From the NCBI GenBank assembly GCA_023423335.1, contig JAFAFU010000014.1, positions 1 to 64,000 of the forward strand: a stretch of 64,000 nucleotides of DNA, given 5' to 3'. Each line of letters opens with the position of its first letter. The first letter of the stretch is position 1. The position numbers and the translations under genes are program-made. This document shows, one piece after another, positions 41,431-50,188 of the stretch. This stretch comes from Bacillota bacterium. Lineage in GTDB: Bacteria; Bacillota; Clostridia; Lachnospirales; Lachnospiraceae. Under the pieces are notes generated by a model. The model searched no databases, was not told the DNA's origin, and saw nothing but the letters and a program-made list of their open reading frames with translations.

Positions 41431-43416
41431 ATGGCATTTCAATTGATTTCGGAATTTCAACCCACCGGGGACCAGCCGGAGGCAATAAGATCGCTGGTGG
41501 ATGGCTTTAAAAGCGGTAACCAGTGCCAGACCCTGCTTGGAGTAACCGGTTCCGGTAAGACCTTTACGATGGCGAATGTGATCCAGCAGCTTCAGAAGCC
41601 GACCCTGATCATCGCGCATAATAAGACTCTGGCAGCCCAGCTTTACGGAGAATTCAAGGAGTTCTTCCCTAACAATGCGGTGGAATACTTTGTCAGCTAT
41701 TATGATTACTACCAGCCGGAAGCGTATGTCCCCTCTACGGATACCTATATCGAAAAGGACTCCGCGATCAACGAGGAGATTGATAAGCTGAGGCACTCGG
41801 CAACCGCCGCTTTAACCGAACGGGAGGATGTTATCGTGGTGGCCAGTGTATCCTGTATCTATGGCCTGGGAAGTCCGATTGACTACCAGAACATGGTGCT
41901 GTCCCTGCGTCCCGGTATGATTAAAGACAGGGATGAGGTATTACGTAAATTAATCGATATACAATATACCCGTAACGATATGGACTTTAAACGCGGCACC
42001 TTTCGTGTCCGCGGTGATGTTGTAGAGATCTTCCCGTCTTCCTCAGGTGATATCGCTATACGGGTCGAGTTTTTTGGAGATGAAGTGGAGAGGATATTGG
42101 AGATTGACGTGCTGACCGGCGAATTAAAGAGCAGTCTGGAGCACCTGGTTATTTTCCCTGCCTCCCACTATGTTGTGGCTCCGGACAAGCTGGAGAAGGC
42201 GATAGTAAATATTGAGAGCGAATTACAGGAGAGAACCCGGTATTTCCAGAGTGAGGATAAGCTTCTGGAAGCACAGAGGATCTCGGAGCGGACGAATTTT
42301 GATATTGAAATGCTGCGGGAGACCGGCTTTTGCTCCGGTATCGAGAACTATTCCAGACACTTGATCGGCACGGAACCGGGAGTGCCGCCCTATACTCTGA
42401 TGGATTATTTCCCGGAGGATTTTTTGATTATTGTGGATGAGTCCCATATTACGATACCTCAGATCAGGGGGATGTTTGCAGGGGACCGTTCAAGGAAGAC
42501 GACCCTGGTTGATTTCGGATTCCGGCTTCCCTCCGCCTTAGATAACCGGCCCTTAAACTTCCAGGAATTCGAGAGTAAAATCAGCCAGATTATGTTCGTT
42601 TCGGCAACCCCTTCGGTTTATGAAAGTGAACATGAGCTCTTAAGAACAGAGCAGGTAATCCGTCCGACCGGTCTTCTCGATCCGGAGGTCAACGTGAAGC
42701 CCGTGGAGGGGCAGATTGATGACCTTCTGGGTGAGATTAAAAAAGAGCTGGAGAGGAAGAGCAAGGTTTTAGTTACCACCTTGACGAAACGTATGGCTGA
42801 GGATCTGACCACGTATCTCAGGGAAGTGGGAATCCGGGTTAAATACCTCCACTCCGATATTGACACCCTGGAGAGGTCGGAGATTATCAGGGACATGCGT
42901 ATGGATGTTTTCGATGTATTGGTTGGTATCAATCTGCTTAGAGAAGGCCTGGACATCCCGGAGGTTGGCCTGGTAGCCATTCTGGATGCGGATAAGGAGG
43001 GCTTCCTGCGTTCCGAGACCTCCCTGATTCAGACGATCGGCCGTGCGGCCCGTAATGCAAATGGACGGGTAGTCATGTATGCCGACCGTATGACGGATTC
43101 CATGAATAGGGCAATCTCTGAGACAAACAGGAGAAGGAAGATCCAGAGCGAATATAATGAAGCCCATGGTATTACACCGACCTCCATCCAGAAGAAGGTA
43201 CGGGATCTGATCAGTATCTCCAAGAAGGCCGAGACAAATCTAAAAGAGATGGAGAAGGATATGGAATCCATGTCCAGGCAGGAGCTGGAAGCTATGCTGA
43301 AAGCCATCACCCAGCAGATGCATACGGCAGCAGCCGAACTGAACTTTGAGAAAGCGGCTGAGCTGAGAGATAAGATGATTGAGCTGAAAAAGCAGCTGCT
43401 GGAGCTGGACAAGTAA
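41431..43416 (+). CDS. uvrB: Excinuclease ABC subunit B
   Basis: A 661-residue UvrB, the helicase-like damage verifier of nucleotide excision repair. Features: FQPTGDQPEAI at the N-terminus, Walker A GVTGSGKTFT, the beta-hairpin region YYDYYQPEAYVPSTDTYIEKD (read as YQPEAYVP), DESHITIPQ, the helicase motifs GINLLREGLDIPEV and QTIGRAARN, and the C-terminal UVR motif that binds UvrC. Start at ATG 41431, because GGGAAGG ends directly at ATG 41422. uvrA follows 79 bases downstream, forming an uvrBA unit. Confidence 0.97.
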   Translation: MAFQLISEFQPTGDQPEAIRSLVDGFKSGNQCQTLLGVTGSGKTFTMANVIQQLQKPTLIIAHNKTLAAQLYGEFKEFFPNNAVEYFVSYYDYYQPEAYVPSTDTYIEKDSAINEEIDKLRHSATAALTEREDVIVVASVSCIYGLGSPIDYQNMVLSLRPGMIKDRDEVLRKLIDIQYTRNDMDFKRGTFRVRGDVVEIFPSSSGDIAIRVEFFGDEVERILEIDVLTGELKSSLEHLVIFPASHYVVAPDKLEKAIVNIESELQERTRYFQSEDKLLEAQRISERTNFDIEMLRETGFCSGIENYSRHLIGTEPGVPPYTLMDYFPEDFLIIVDESHITIPQIRGMFAGDRSRKTTLVDFGFRLPSALDNRPLNFQEFESKISQIMFVSATPSVYESEHELLRTEQVIRPTGLLDPEVNVKPVEGQIDDLLGEIKKELERKSKVLVTTLTKRMAEDLTTYLREVGIRVKYLHSDIDTLERSEIIRDMRMDVFDVLVGINLLREGLDIPEVGLVAILDADKEGFLRSETSLIQTIGRAARNANGRVVMYADRMTDSMNRAISETNRRRKIQSEYNEAHGITPTSIQKKVRDLISISKKAETNLKEMEKDMESMSRQELEAMLKAITQQMHTAAAELNFEKAAELRDKMIELKKQLLELDK

Positions 43417-43495
43417 GGGCCGCGGCACAGGACATAAAGTTTTATGAATTTTCTACAGTGACAACAAATATTACAGGATTAGAACAGGTGGCATT

Positions 43496-46336
43496 ATGTC
43501 AGATAAGAAGAATTTTATAAAAATACGGGGTGCAAGGGAGAATAACCTCAAAGATATTAATGTGGATATACCGAGGGACCAGTTTGTGGTACTGACCGGA
43601 CTAAGCGGATCGGGCAAGTCCTCCCTGGCCTTTGATACCATCTACGCGGAGGGCCAAAGGCGGTACATGGAATCCTTATCCTCCTATGCCAGACAATTTC
43701 TTGGCCAGATGGAGAAACCGAATGTTGAGAGTATCGAAGGCTTACCGCCGGCAATTTCCATTGACCAGAAGTCAACGAATCGGAATCCCCGCTCCACCGT
43801 TGGTACCGTGACAGAGATATATGATTACTACCGTCTCCTCTATGCGAGGATCGGAATTCCCCATTGCCCGAATTGCGGTAAGGAAATCAGGAAGCAGTCC
43901 GTAGACCAGATGGTGGATGAGATCATGAATCTGCCTCTGGGGACAAAGCTCCAGTTGCTTGCCCCTGTCGTCAGGGGACGTAAGGGCGAGCATGTGAAGT
44001 TATTCGAGCAGGCAAAGCGCAGCGGCTATGTCAGGGTAAAGGTGGACGGCAATCTTTATGAACTGACAGAAGAAATCAAGCTGGAGAAAAATAATAAACA
44101 TAACATAGAGGTTATCGTTGACCGTCTTGTGGTAAAGGACGGTATCCAGAAAAGACTGGCTGATTCCATCGAGAATGTATTAAATCTCGCAGAGGGCTTA
44201 TTACTGGTGGAAATCATTGATGGGGATACCTTGACCTTCAGCCAGAATTTTTCCTGCCCGGATTGCGGAATCAGCATAGATGAGATTGAACCCAGAATTT
44301 TTTCCTTTAATAATCCCTTCGGGGCATGCCCTGAGTGCCATGGTATCGGAATTAAGATGGAATTTGATGTGGATCTGCTGATACCCAACCAGGAGAAGAG
44401 CCTTATTGATGGGGCCGTTGCCGCTCCGGGATGGGCATCTATCGTGGATAAGGGCAGCTATACCAGATGTATTATGGAAGCCCTGGCCAAGGAGTACCGA
44501 TTTGATTTGAAGACTCCATACAGAGAGCTGCCGGAGGAAGCCAGGGATATTTTTATCAATGGCACCAACGGCAAAGCGGTGAAGGTGCATTACCGGGGCC
44601 AACGGGGTGTCGGGGTATATGATGTTGCCTTCGAAGGGCTGATCAGGAATATCGAGAGACGTTACCGGGAGAGCGGGTCAGAGTCTGTAAAGCAGGAATA
44701 TGAGACCTTCATGAGAACGACGCCCTGTAAGGAATGTAACGGAAAGAGGCTGAAAAAGGAATCCCTGGCAATAACGGTCGGGGATAAGAACATATCGGAG
44801 GTAACGGAATATTCCATCCGTGATCTGGCTGAGTTTATGCAGAATTTAAAATTAACCTCCATGCAGATGAAGATTGGTGAGATCGTATTGAGGGAGATCC
44901 GGGCCAGGATTAATTTCCTGATCAGTGTCGGTTTGGATTACCTTACACTGGCCAGAGCAACCGGTTCCCTGTCCGGCGGTGAATCCCAGAGGATTCGTCT
45001 CGCAACCCAGATAGGATCAGGCCTTGTAGGAGTGGCTTATATCCTGGACGAGCCCAGTATCGGCTTGCACCAGAGAGATAACGATAAACTCCTGAAAGCC
45101 TTGAAGGACCTTAAGGATCTGGGAAACACCCTGATTGTTGTTGAACATGACGAGGATACCATGCATGCGGCGGACTATATTGTAGATATCGGACCGGCAG
45201 CCGGAGAGCATGGCGGTATGGTCGTCGCGGAGGGTACGGCAGAGGATATCATGAAGGTAGAGGAGTCCATAACCGGTGCATACCTCAGCGGAAGAATCCG
45301 GATACCCATACCGAAGGAGAGGCGTAAGCCGACCGGATATCTGTCCGTTATCGGTGCCGCCGAGAACAATCTGAAGAATATTGATGTGGATATTCCTCTT
45401 GGCATTATGACCTGTGTCACCGGAGTATCCGGTTCGGGCAAAAGCTCTCTGGTGACAGAGATTCTATATAAGAGACTTGCCAGGGATTTGAACCGTGCGA
45501 GAGAGATTCCCGGAAAGCATAAGCAGATGATCGGGATTGAGCAGCTGGATAAGGTCATCAATATCGACCAGTCACCGATTGGGAGGACTCCGAGGTCCAA
45601 TCCGGCTACTTATACCGGAGTATTTGATCAGATCAGGGACCTGTTTGCTTCCACACAGGATGCAAAGATGAGGGGCTATTCGAAGGGACGCTTCAGCTTC
45701 AATATCAAGGGCGGCCGCTGTGAAGCCTGCTCCGGTGACGGTATCATTAAGATTGAGATGAATTTTCTTCCGGATATCTATGTACCCTGTGAGGTATGCG
45801 GCGGCAAGCGGTATAACCGGGACACGCTGGAGGTTCATTATAAGGGGAAGAACATTTATGACATATTGAATATGACAATCGAAGAAGCGGTAAGATTCTT
45901 TGAGAATATTCCCTCTATCAAGAGAAAGATCGAAACCTTGAATGATGTAGGCTTATCCTATTTAAGGCTCGGACATCCCTCCACATCTCTTTCCGGCGGT
46001 GAGGCGCAGAGAATCAAGCTGGCTACAGAGCTGAGCAAGCGAGGCACCGGAAAGACCATCTATATCCTGGATGAGCCTACGACGGGACTTCATTTTGCCG
46101 ATGTCCATAAGCTGATTGAAATCATGAAACGATTCTCCGACAGCGGCAATACGGTCGTTGTTATTGAACATAATCTGGATGTTATCAAAACCGCGGACCA
46201 TATCATTGATATCGGTCCGGAAGGCGGAGATAAGGGCGGTACGGTTATTGCAAAGGGAACACCGGAGGAAATCGCCGGGAATGAGAATTCCTATACCGGC
46301 TATTATGTAAAGAAATACCTGGAGAAGGATAAATAG
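43496..46336 (+). CDS. uvrA: Excinuclease ABC subunit A
   Basis: A 946-residue UvrA, the damage-sensing ATPase that loads UvrB. Two ABC modules are present, each with Walker A (LTGLSGSGKSSLAFD; VTGVSGSGKSSL), signature (LSGGESQRIRLA; LSGGEAQRIKLA) and Walker B (ILDEPSIGLHQRD; ILDEPTTGLHFAD). Zinc-binding cysteine sets appear at CPNCGKE, CPDCG...CPEC and CEACSGDG...CEVCGG. Full length and intact. Confidence 0.97.
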   Translation: MSDKKNFIKIRGARENNLKDINVDIPRDQFVVLTGLSGSGKSSLAFDTIYAEGQRRYMESLSSYARQFLGQMEKPNVESIEGLPPAISIDQKSTNRNPRSTVGTVTEIYDYYRLLYARIGIPHCPNCGKEIRKQSVDQMVDEIMNLPLGTKLQLLAPVVRGRKGEHVKLFEQAKRSGYVRVKVDGNLYELTEEIKLEKNNKHNIEVIVDRLVVKDGIQKRLADSIENVLNLAEGLLLVEIIDGDTLTFSQNFSCPDCGISIDEIEPRIFSFNNPFGACPECHGIGIKMEFDVDLLIPNQEKSLIDGAVAAPGWASIVDKGSYTRCIMEALAKEYRFDLKTPYRELPEEARDIFINGTNGKAVKVHYRGQRGVGVYDVAFEGLIRNIERRYRESGSESVKQEYETFMRTTPCKECNGKRLKKESLAITVGDKNISEVTEYSIRDLAEFMQNLKLTSMQMKIGEIVLREIRARINFLISVGLDYLTLARATGSLSGGESQRIRLATQIGSGLVGVAYILDEPSIGLHQRDNDKLLKALKDLKDLGNTLIVVEHDEDTMHAADYIVDIGPAAGEHGGMVVAEGTAEDIMKVEESITGAYLSGRIRIPIPKERRKPTGYLSVIGAAENNLKNIDVDIPLGIMTCVTGVSGSGKSSLVTEILYKRLARDLNRAREIPGKHKQMIGIEQLDKVINIDQSPIGRTPRSNPATYTGVFDQIRDLFASTQDAKMRGYSKGRFSFNIKGGRCEACSGDGIIKIEMNFLPDIYVPCEVCGGKRYNRDTLEVHYKGKNIYDILNMTIEEAVRFFENIPSIKRKIETLNDVGLSYLRLGHPSTSLSGGEAQRIKLATELSKRGTGKTIYILDEPTTGLHFADVHKLIEIMKRFSDSGNTVVVIEHNLDVIKTADHIIDIGPEGGDKGGTVIAKGTPEEIAGNENSYTGYYVKKYLEKDK

Positions 46337-46364
46337 CCGTTAAGAAATGTCCTTAGGAGGAAAT

Positions 46365-46949
46365 ATGAGCAGTAATTTTTTTGCGATGATATCAAGGATG
46401 AAATTTATTGAACGGTGGGCCCTGATGCGGAATTCCAGGCAGGAAAACATTAGTGAGCATTCCCTGGAGGTTAGCATACTTGCCCATGCCCTGGCAATAA
46501 TCAGCAACGAAAGGCTGGGAAATAGCCTTAATACGGAAAAAACGGCGCTGATTGGTACCTATCATGATGCAACGGAGATTATTACCGGTGACATGCCGAC
46601 CCCGATCAAATATTTTAATCCGAATATCCAGGGGGCTTTTAAAGAGGTGGAGATGGCGGCTGCTGACCGGCTGCTGAAGCTGCTTCCGCAGGATATCCGA
46701 GCGCGCTATGAGGAGATATTCCACCCGAAGGAAGAGGATGCCTTCCTGTGGAAACTGGTTAAGGCAGCCGATAAGCTGTCCGCTCTGATTAAATGCATTG
46801 AGGAACGCAAAGCAGGTAATGCGGAATTTGTAAGTGCTGAGAAATCCATATGGGAGCTTCTTGCAGAGATGAAGCTGAAGGAAGTGGATATCTTCCTGAA
46901 GGAGTTCCTGCCTGCTTATGAACTGACCTTGGATGAATTGAACCGGTAG
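46365..46949 (+). CDS. HD-domain 5'-deoxynucleotidase (YfbR-like)
   Basis: A 194-residue HD-domain hydrolase resembling YfbR, which removes phosphate from deoxyribonucleoside 5'-monophosphates. Metal motifs: His in SEHSLEVSILAHALAI, His-Asp in GTYHDATEIITGDMPTPIKY, and Asp in KAADKLSALIKC. The start at 46365 follows TAGGAGGA. It lies 28 bases after uvrA and may be co-transcribed, fitting dNMP turnover after repair, though that link is speculative. Confidence 0.85.
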   Translation: MSSNFFAMISRMKFIERWALMRNSRQENISEHSLEVSILAHALAIISNERLGNSLNTEKTALIGTYHDATEIITGDMPTPIKYFNPNIQGAFKEVEMAAADRLLKLLPQDIRARYEEIFHPKEEDAFLWKLVKAADKLSALIKCIEERKAGNAEFVSAEKSIWELLAEMKLKEVDIFLKEFLPAYELTLDELNR

Positions 46950-46996
46950 CATAAGATTGCGGCCAAGGATATATAAAACTGCTAAGGAGTACGAAA

Positions 46997-47719
46997 TTGA
47001 TTACGGTTGATGGAAAATGGACATTAGAAGGGATAGATAAGAAGGATCCTGCCCGCCTGAGAACAAGCGGTGAGCTTTCTGCGTTGATCGAAGAGTTTGG
47101 GTTCCTGCCTTTATTTAAGAATCATATTCCCGGATTTTCTGTAGAAGAGCGGACCACAGCCAAATCCTGGTGGTCCGGCAGACCGGAGGAGGACCCCTGG
47201 GAGTGGCGGGAAGTGATTGCGGCTGAGGGCAAGATTGCCTATGGCAAATTATTCTGCAGCCGTGCCGGCTTCATCTCAAAGGAGTGGTATCCCTGTTTTG
47301 CAGTCTGCCGCAGGGATGGATATGATTTTGACAGCCGGTATGAGGATGGTTTGGCCAGCCGCAGGCATAAGAAAATTATGGATGTTCTGGAGCCGCGCGA
47401 AACGGTTCCATCCTATGAACTGAAGTCCTTGGCCGGCTTTCATAAGGACGGCGAAAAAGGCTTTGAAGGGGCAATAACCGCTCTTCAGATGCAGACCTAT
47501 CTTTTAGTCGGCAGTTTTAGCAGGAAGCGGAACAGGAAGAATGAAGAGTATGGGTGGTCCATTGCGAATTATACGATAAGTGAAAAGCTGTTTGGAGAGG
47601 AGCATGTCCGTTCTGCTTATGGCGATGGTGCCAATGAAGCAAGGGAACGAATTATAAAAAAGCTTAAAAAACATTTTCCTGATATCTCAGATGTGGAAGC
47701 AAAAATTATCATAGGTTAA
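46997..47719 (+). CDS. AlkZ-related protein
   Basis: A 240-residue protein resembling proteins annotated 'AlkZ-related' in clostridia: opening region GELSALIEEFGFLPLFKNHIPGFSVEE, then SWWSGRPEEDPWEWRE, GKIAYGKLFCSRAGFISKEWYP and LQMQTYLLVGSFSRK (each a short conserved block). AlkZ glycosylases unhook interstrand crosslinks; the QxQ-type catalytic motif may correspond to LQMQT. The start is TTG with TAAGGAGT 6 bases upstream. Its place behind uvrBA supports a DNA-repair role, but assignment rests on remembered family text. Confidence 0.6.
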   Translation: MITVDGKWTLEGIDKKDPARLRTSGELSALIEEFGFLPLFKNHIPGFSVEERTTAKSWWSGRPEEDPWEWREVIAAEGKIAYGKLFCSRAGFISKEWYPCFAVCRRDGYDFDSRYEDGLASRRHKKIMDVLEPRETVPSYELKSLAGFHKDGEKGFEGAITALQMQTYLLVGSFSRKRNRKNEEYGWSIANYTISEKLFGEEHVRSAYGDGANEARERIIKKLKKHFPDISDVEAKIIIG

Positions 47720-47820
47720 TTTTGTGATACAAATAGTATAACATAATACCATATTTATTGATTGTATAATATAATACAGAAAAAAGAAAAAATAATACAT
47801 ATTTTGTTTAACTATATACA

Positions 47821-47963
47821 TTGCATTTCCATATTTTTATGTTAGAATATTTTCGTAAAGTTACTACATACTTACATAATTTCATTAGTAGAGCTTTTCC
47901 CCCTAAATAAAATAACAGCATGCAGGTGCGCCGTACGCAGCATCTCCTGCTGTTATTTTATTT
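47821..47963 (+). ncRNA. Possible small RNA unit (promoter to terminator, no ORF)
   Basis: TTGCAT, 16 bases, TAGAAT (47821-47848) is followed about 60 bases later by a very strong hairpin: AAATAAAATAACAGCA (47905-47920) pairs perfectly with TGCTGTTATTTTATTT (47948-47963), with an inner GCAGG/CCTGC stem. No credible ORF lies between, so a transcript of about 110 bases is possible. Alternatively the hairpin is the terminator of the AlkZ-related gene, 186 bases downstream of its stop. The rest of the 373-base gap is very AT-rich with no gene. Confidence 0.35.
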
Positions 47964-47967
47964 GTAT
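47905..47967. terminator. Strong bidirectional-type hairpin terminator
   Basis: A 16-base perfect stem with A-rich left and T-rich right arms closes the region after the AlkZ-related gene; the loop contains a second stem. Confidence 0.8.
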
Positions 47968-48091
47968 AATTTGTTTCAAGAGGGAGATTCTTACTTTATA
48001 CTTGCCTTAAGATTCCCAAAGGGCTATAATTATTTATAACCAGACAATAAATCATGCATATGGCCTTGCAGCAGGAAAGAAGGGGAGCAAA

Positions 48092-49270
48092 TTGAAGCAG
48101 TTTATAAAAAATGACAGCTGGTTTTTACGCAACCTCAATATTATTTTAAAAACAGCGGTTTTTTTGACAATTTTTACGGCCGTGGCCTCGTCGGGTCTGA
48201 CTGGTGCCGAGGCAAGCACGGCCGTTACACCGGTGCCAACGAGCAGGGTAACTGTTACGATAGATTATCTGGAGGAGACAGCCAGGGTTACGGCTGGTCC
48301 CGCTAACAGCACAAAATTTTATGTCAGTAAGGACAAAATGAAGACCTGGGAATCGATCGAACCCAATAGTCCGATGGACATTTCTGCTATATTAAGTACA
48401 AAAGAAGTTACACTTTGCTTTAAAGGAAATAAGGATACCTTACCGGCAGAGGTGGTATTGCAGAAAGAGGACAGCAGTCTTAAAGCGGTTTACTCCGTTT
48501 TTAACGGTGCAGGGAGAATACTGCTTACCGGCACGAACTTTCCGATTGAGTATAGGAAAAACACCAGCAGCCAGTGGAAACCAGTTGGTTCTACGACATT
48601 TCTTACGGCCCTGTATGAAACCTATGGCACAACGCTGTATTTCAGGACAACAGCGGATGTCTCCCGACGGGCCGGTAAGATTGTCTCTGTCAAGGTTACC
48701 AAAAGACCCTCGGCTCCGTCAGTTAAACTGGATGGCAGCAAATTATATATAACGGGTTTGAAGGCAGGAGAGACGCAATACCGGGTGGGCGACAGCACGG
48801 TATGGATTGATTTTGCTCCTGCCGATGCGAAGCTAAAGACGAAGGATCTGAAGGATTTTCTGGGGACTGAGTCAAATTCCGCAATCAAAGCAGGTGTTAT
48901 TGAATTCAGGACCAAATATGACGACGGAAAGAAAAAACTGGCTTCCTCCGTTCGGATTATCGAAGTACCGGCACAACCGATCGCCCCGGCGAATGTCACA
49001 ATCGCAGGTACGACTATAACTTCTCAGGATACCGATAAGAAGAAGTATTATGAATACGCAGTGGTAACGGGAACAGCCGCTTTAAATGCCGCCACGGCCA
49101 AATGGAGTTCTTTTACCTCTGCCAAGCCGGTAATTGTAAAAGGGGCGAATGTAGGAGATAGAATCTATGTCAGGGCCAAGAGCTATACGGATAAGGAAAC
49201 CAAGCTGGTTATTCCGGCATCCCTGCCCAGAGAGCTTCCTGTGATGTCCATTACAACGCCAACGAAATGA
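48092..49270 (+). CDS. Secreted protein of unknown function
   Basis: A 392-residue protein with a TTG start (AGGGGAG upstream) and an N-terminal signal peptide (hydrophobic residues about 18-38, likely cut after GAEAS or nearby). The mature part is beta-rich, Thr/Lys-rich, with at least three similar segments of about 90 residues, each built around a phrase like KFYVSKDKMKTWESI, IEYRKNTSSQWKPVG, TQYRVGDSTVWIDF and YEYAVVTGTAALNA...WSSF. This hints at repeated Ig- or fibronectin-like domains. No enzyme motif, LPxTG or SLH anchor is seen. Function unknown. Confidence 0.7.
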   Translation: MKQFIKNDSWFLRNLNIILKTAVFLTIFTAVASSGLTGAEASTAVTPVPTSRVTVTIDYLEETARVTAGPANSTKFYVSKDKMKTWESIEPNSPMDISAILSTKEVTLCFKGNKDTLPAEVVLQKEDSSLKAVYSVFNGAGRILLTGTNFPIEYRKNTSSQWKPVGSTTFLTALYETYGTTLYFRTTADVSRRAGKIVSVKVTKRPSAPSVKLDGSKLYITGLKAGETQYRVGDSTVWIDFAPADAKLKTKDLKDFLGTESNSAIKAGVIEFRTKYDDGKKKLASSVRIIEVPAQPIAPANVTIAGTTITSQDTDKKKYYEYAVVTGTAALNAATAKWSSFTSAKPVIVKGANVGDRIYVRAKSYTDKETKLVIPASLPRELPVMSITTPTK

Positions 49271-49320
49271 TTTCAGGGGTGTCCGGCAGGAGCAGCTGGC
49301 GGAGGCGCTGCGGATATCCC

Positions 49321-49388
49321 GTCAGGCCACTTACGTGCTTTTCACAAAGTATTTGTATGCCGCCTTTCGGCGGCGGATGGAGGTTAAT
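49321..49388 (+). repeat. Dispersed leader repeat, copy F
   Basis: The right half of module II (ACTTACGTGCTTTT, 49329-49342, same as in copy B) is followed by CACAAAGTATTTGT, then ATGCCGCC-tttc-GGCGGC and GGATGGAGGTTAAT before the start codon. It is almost identical to copy A over its last 40 bases. Confidence 0.8.
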
Positions 49389-49568
49389 ATGTCTAAAAAG
49401 AATCAATCCTTAAAACCATTGCTGCCGGCATTGGGACTTGTGTTTGGCAGCGGAGCGGGACTTCTGATTTCGATACTATGCAGCTTTTCTGTCTGGGCTG
49501 GATTGGTCAGCGGAGCGGCGGCAGGTCTTCTGATTGGAATGATTGCATTAAGTCTTTCTGGAAATTGA
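49389..49568 (+). CDS. Small membrane protein, 59 residues
   Basis: A 59-residue protein with a short basic, Gln/Asn-containing start (MSKKNQSLKPLLPA) and two hydrophobic helices rich in Gly and Ala (GLVFGSGAGLLISILC and GLVSGAAAGLLIGMIAL), a glycine-zipper-like pattern. A longer frame from 49335 only translates the repeat. No family is recognised. A good ribosome site makes it a likely real gene. Confidence 0.6.
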   Translation: MSKKNQSLKPLLPALGLVFGSGAGLLISILCSFSVWAGLVSGAAAGLLIGMIALSLSGN

Positions 49569-49574
49569 TGATGA

Positions 49575-49673
49575 GGCGAAATTACCGAAGATGAATACAA
49601 TACATGGTGTTATAACGATTGGATGAATTACGGGCTGAAAAAGATAAATGAAATTTATATATGCGAGGTATGA
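49575..49673 (+). pseudogene. Possible remnant of a gene C-terminus
   Basis: After three in-frame stops the frame of the small membrane gene runs on as a protein-like stretch of 32 codons (includes ITEDEYNTWCYNDWMNYG and KKINEIYICEV) ending at TGA 49671-49673. It has no start codon or ribosome site. The composition looks coding, so it may be the tail of a lost gene. Confidence 0.25.
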
Positions 49674-49676
49674 AAA

Positions 49677-50024
49677 ATGAAAGACAGTTTTTCTGAGGTC
49701 AAATTATTCCAAGTTAAACCGGACAAGTTGACTGAATTTGAAACCCTTATATTAGATCTTGCAGAGGCTCAAAAACAACAACCCGGCTGTCTCGATATAA
49801 AATATGTCAAGCGATTTTTCACTATTGACGGAGTTGAAATAGGGAAGCCTCCAAGAGAGTTAACGAAGATTGTGAAATGTGTTAAGTTTTTTTCATACTG
49901 GGAATTTGACAACAAAGAGAGCTATGGAAAAGCGGTTAAATGGTTTTTTGAAAGTTATGGAAAGGAAATCCAAAGACTTCTCATTATGCCGTTTGACATT
50001 AATTGCGGAAATACTATTTACTGA
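49677..50024 (+). CDS. Small protein of antibiotic-biosynthesis-monooxygenase-like type
   Basis: A 115-residue protein with the pattern of a dimeric alpha-beta barrel (ABM) domain: VKLFQVKPDKLTEFETLILDL, AQKQQPGCLDIKYVKR and a closing FFSYWEFDNKESYGKAVKWFF (each block shorter than a full domain). ABM proteins include oxygenases and haem or stress proteins. Codon use is AT-richer than the neighbours, and it sits by a gene remnant, so recent transfer is possible. The ribosome site is GCGAGG. Confidence 0.55.
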   Translation: MKDSFSEVKLFQVKPDKLTEFETLILDLAEAQKQQPGCLDIKYVKRFFTIDGVEIGKPPRELTKIVKCVKFFSYWEFDNKESYGKAVKWFFESYGKEIQRLLIMPFDINCGNTIY

Positions 50025-50054
50025 CGAATCAAATAGTATAAGCAGAATCAGTTC

Positions 50055-50095
50055 AATAAAAAGAGCTAACTGATACTCAAATCAATTAGCTCTTT
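50055..50095. terminator. Bidirectional terminator between the ABM-like gene and guaA
   Basis: AAAGAGCTAA (50060-50069) pairs with TTAGCTCTTT (50086-50095); the minus-strand tail is TTTTTATT, serving guaA, and the plus side ends CTTTACT. A second hairpin AAAGCCT/AGGCTTT at 50152-50175 lies nearer guaA. Confidence 0.75.
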
Positions 50096-50188
50096 ACTCA
50101 TTAATAATCAGTATTGTCAAAACGTTTCCATGAAGCTATTGTCAAACCCATAAAGCCTTGATATTACAGGCTTTTCATCCATCTCAAA

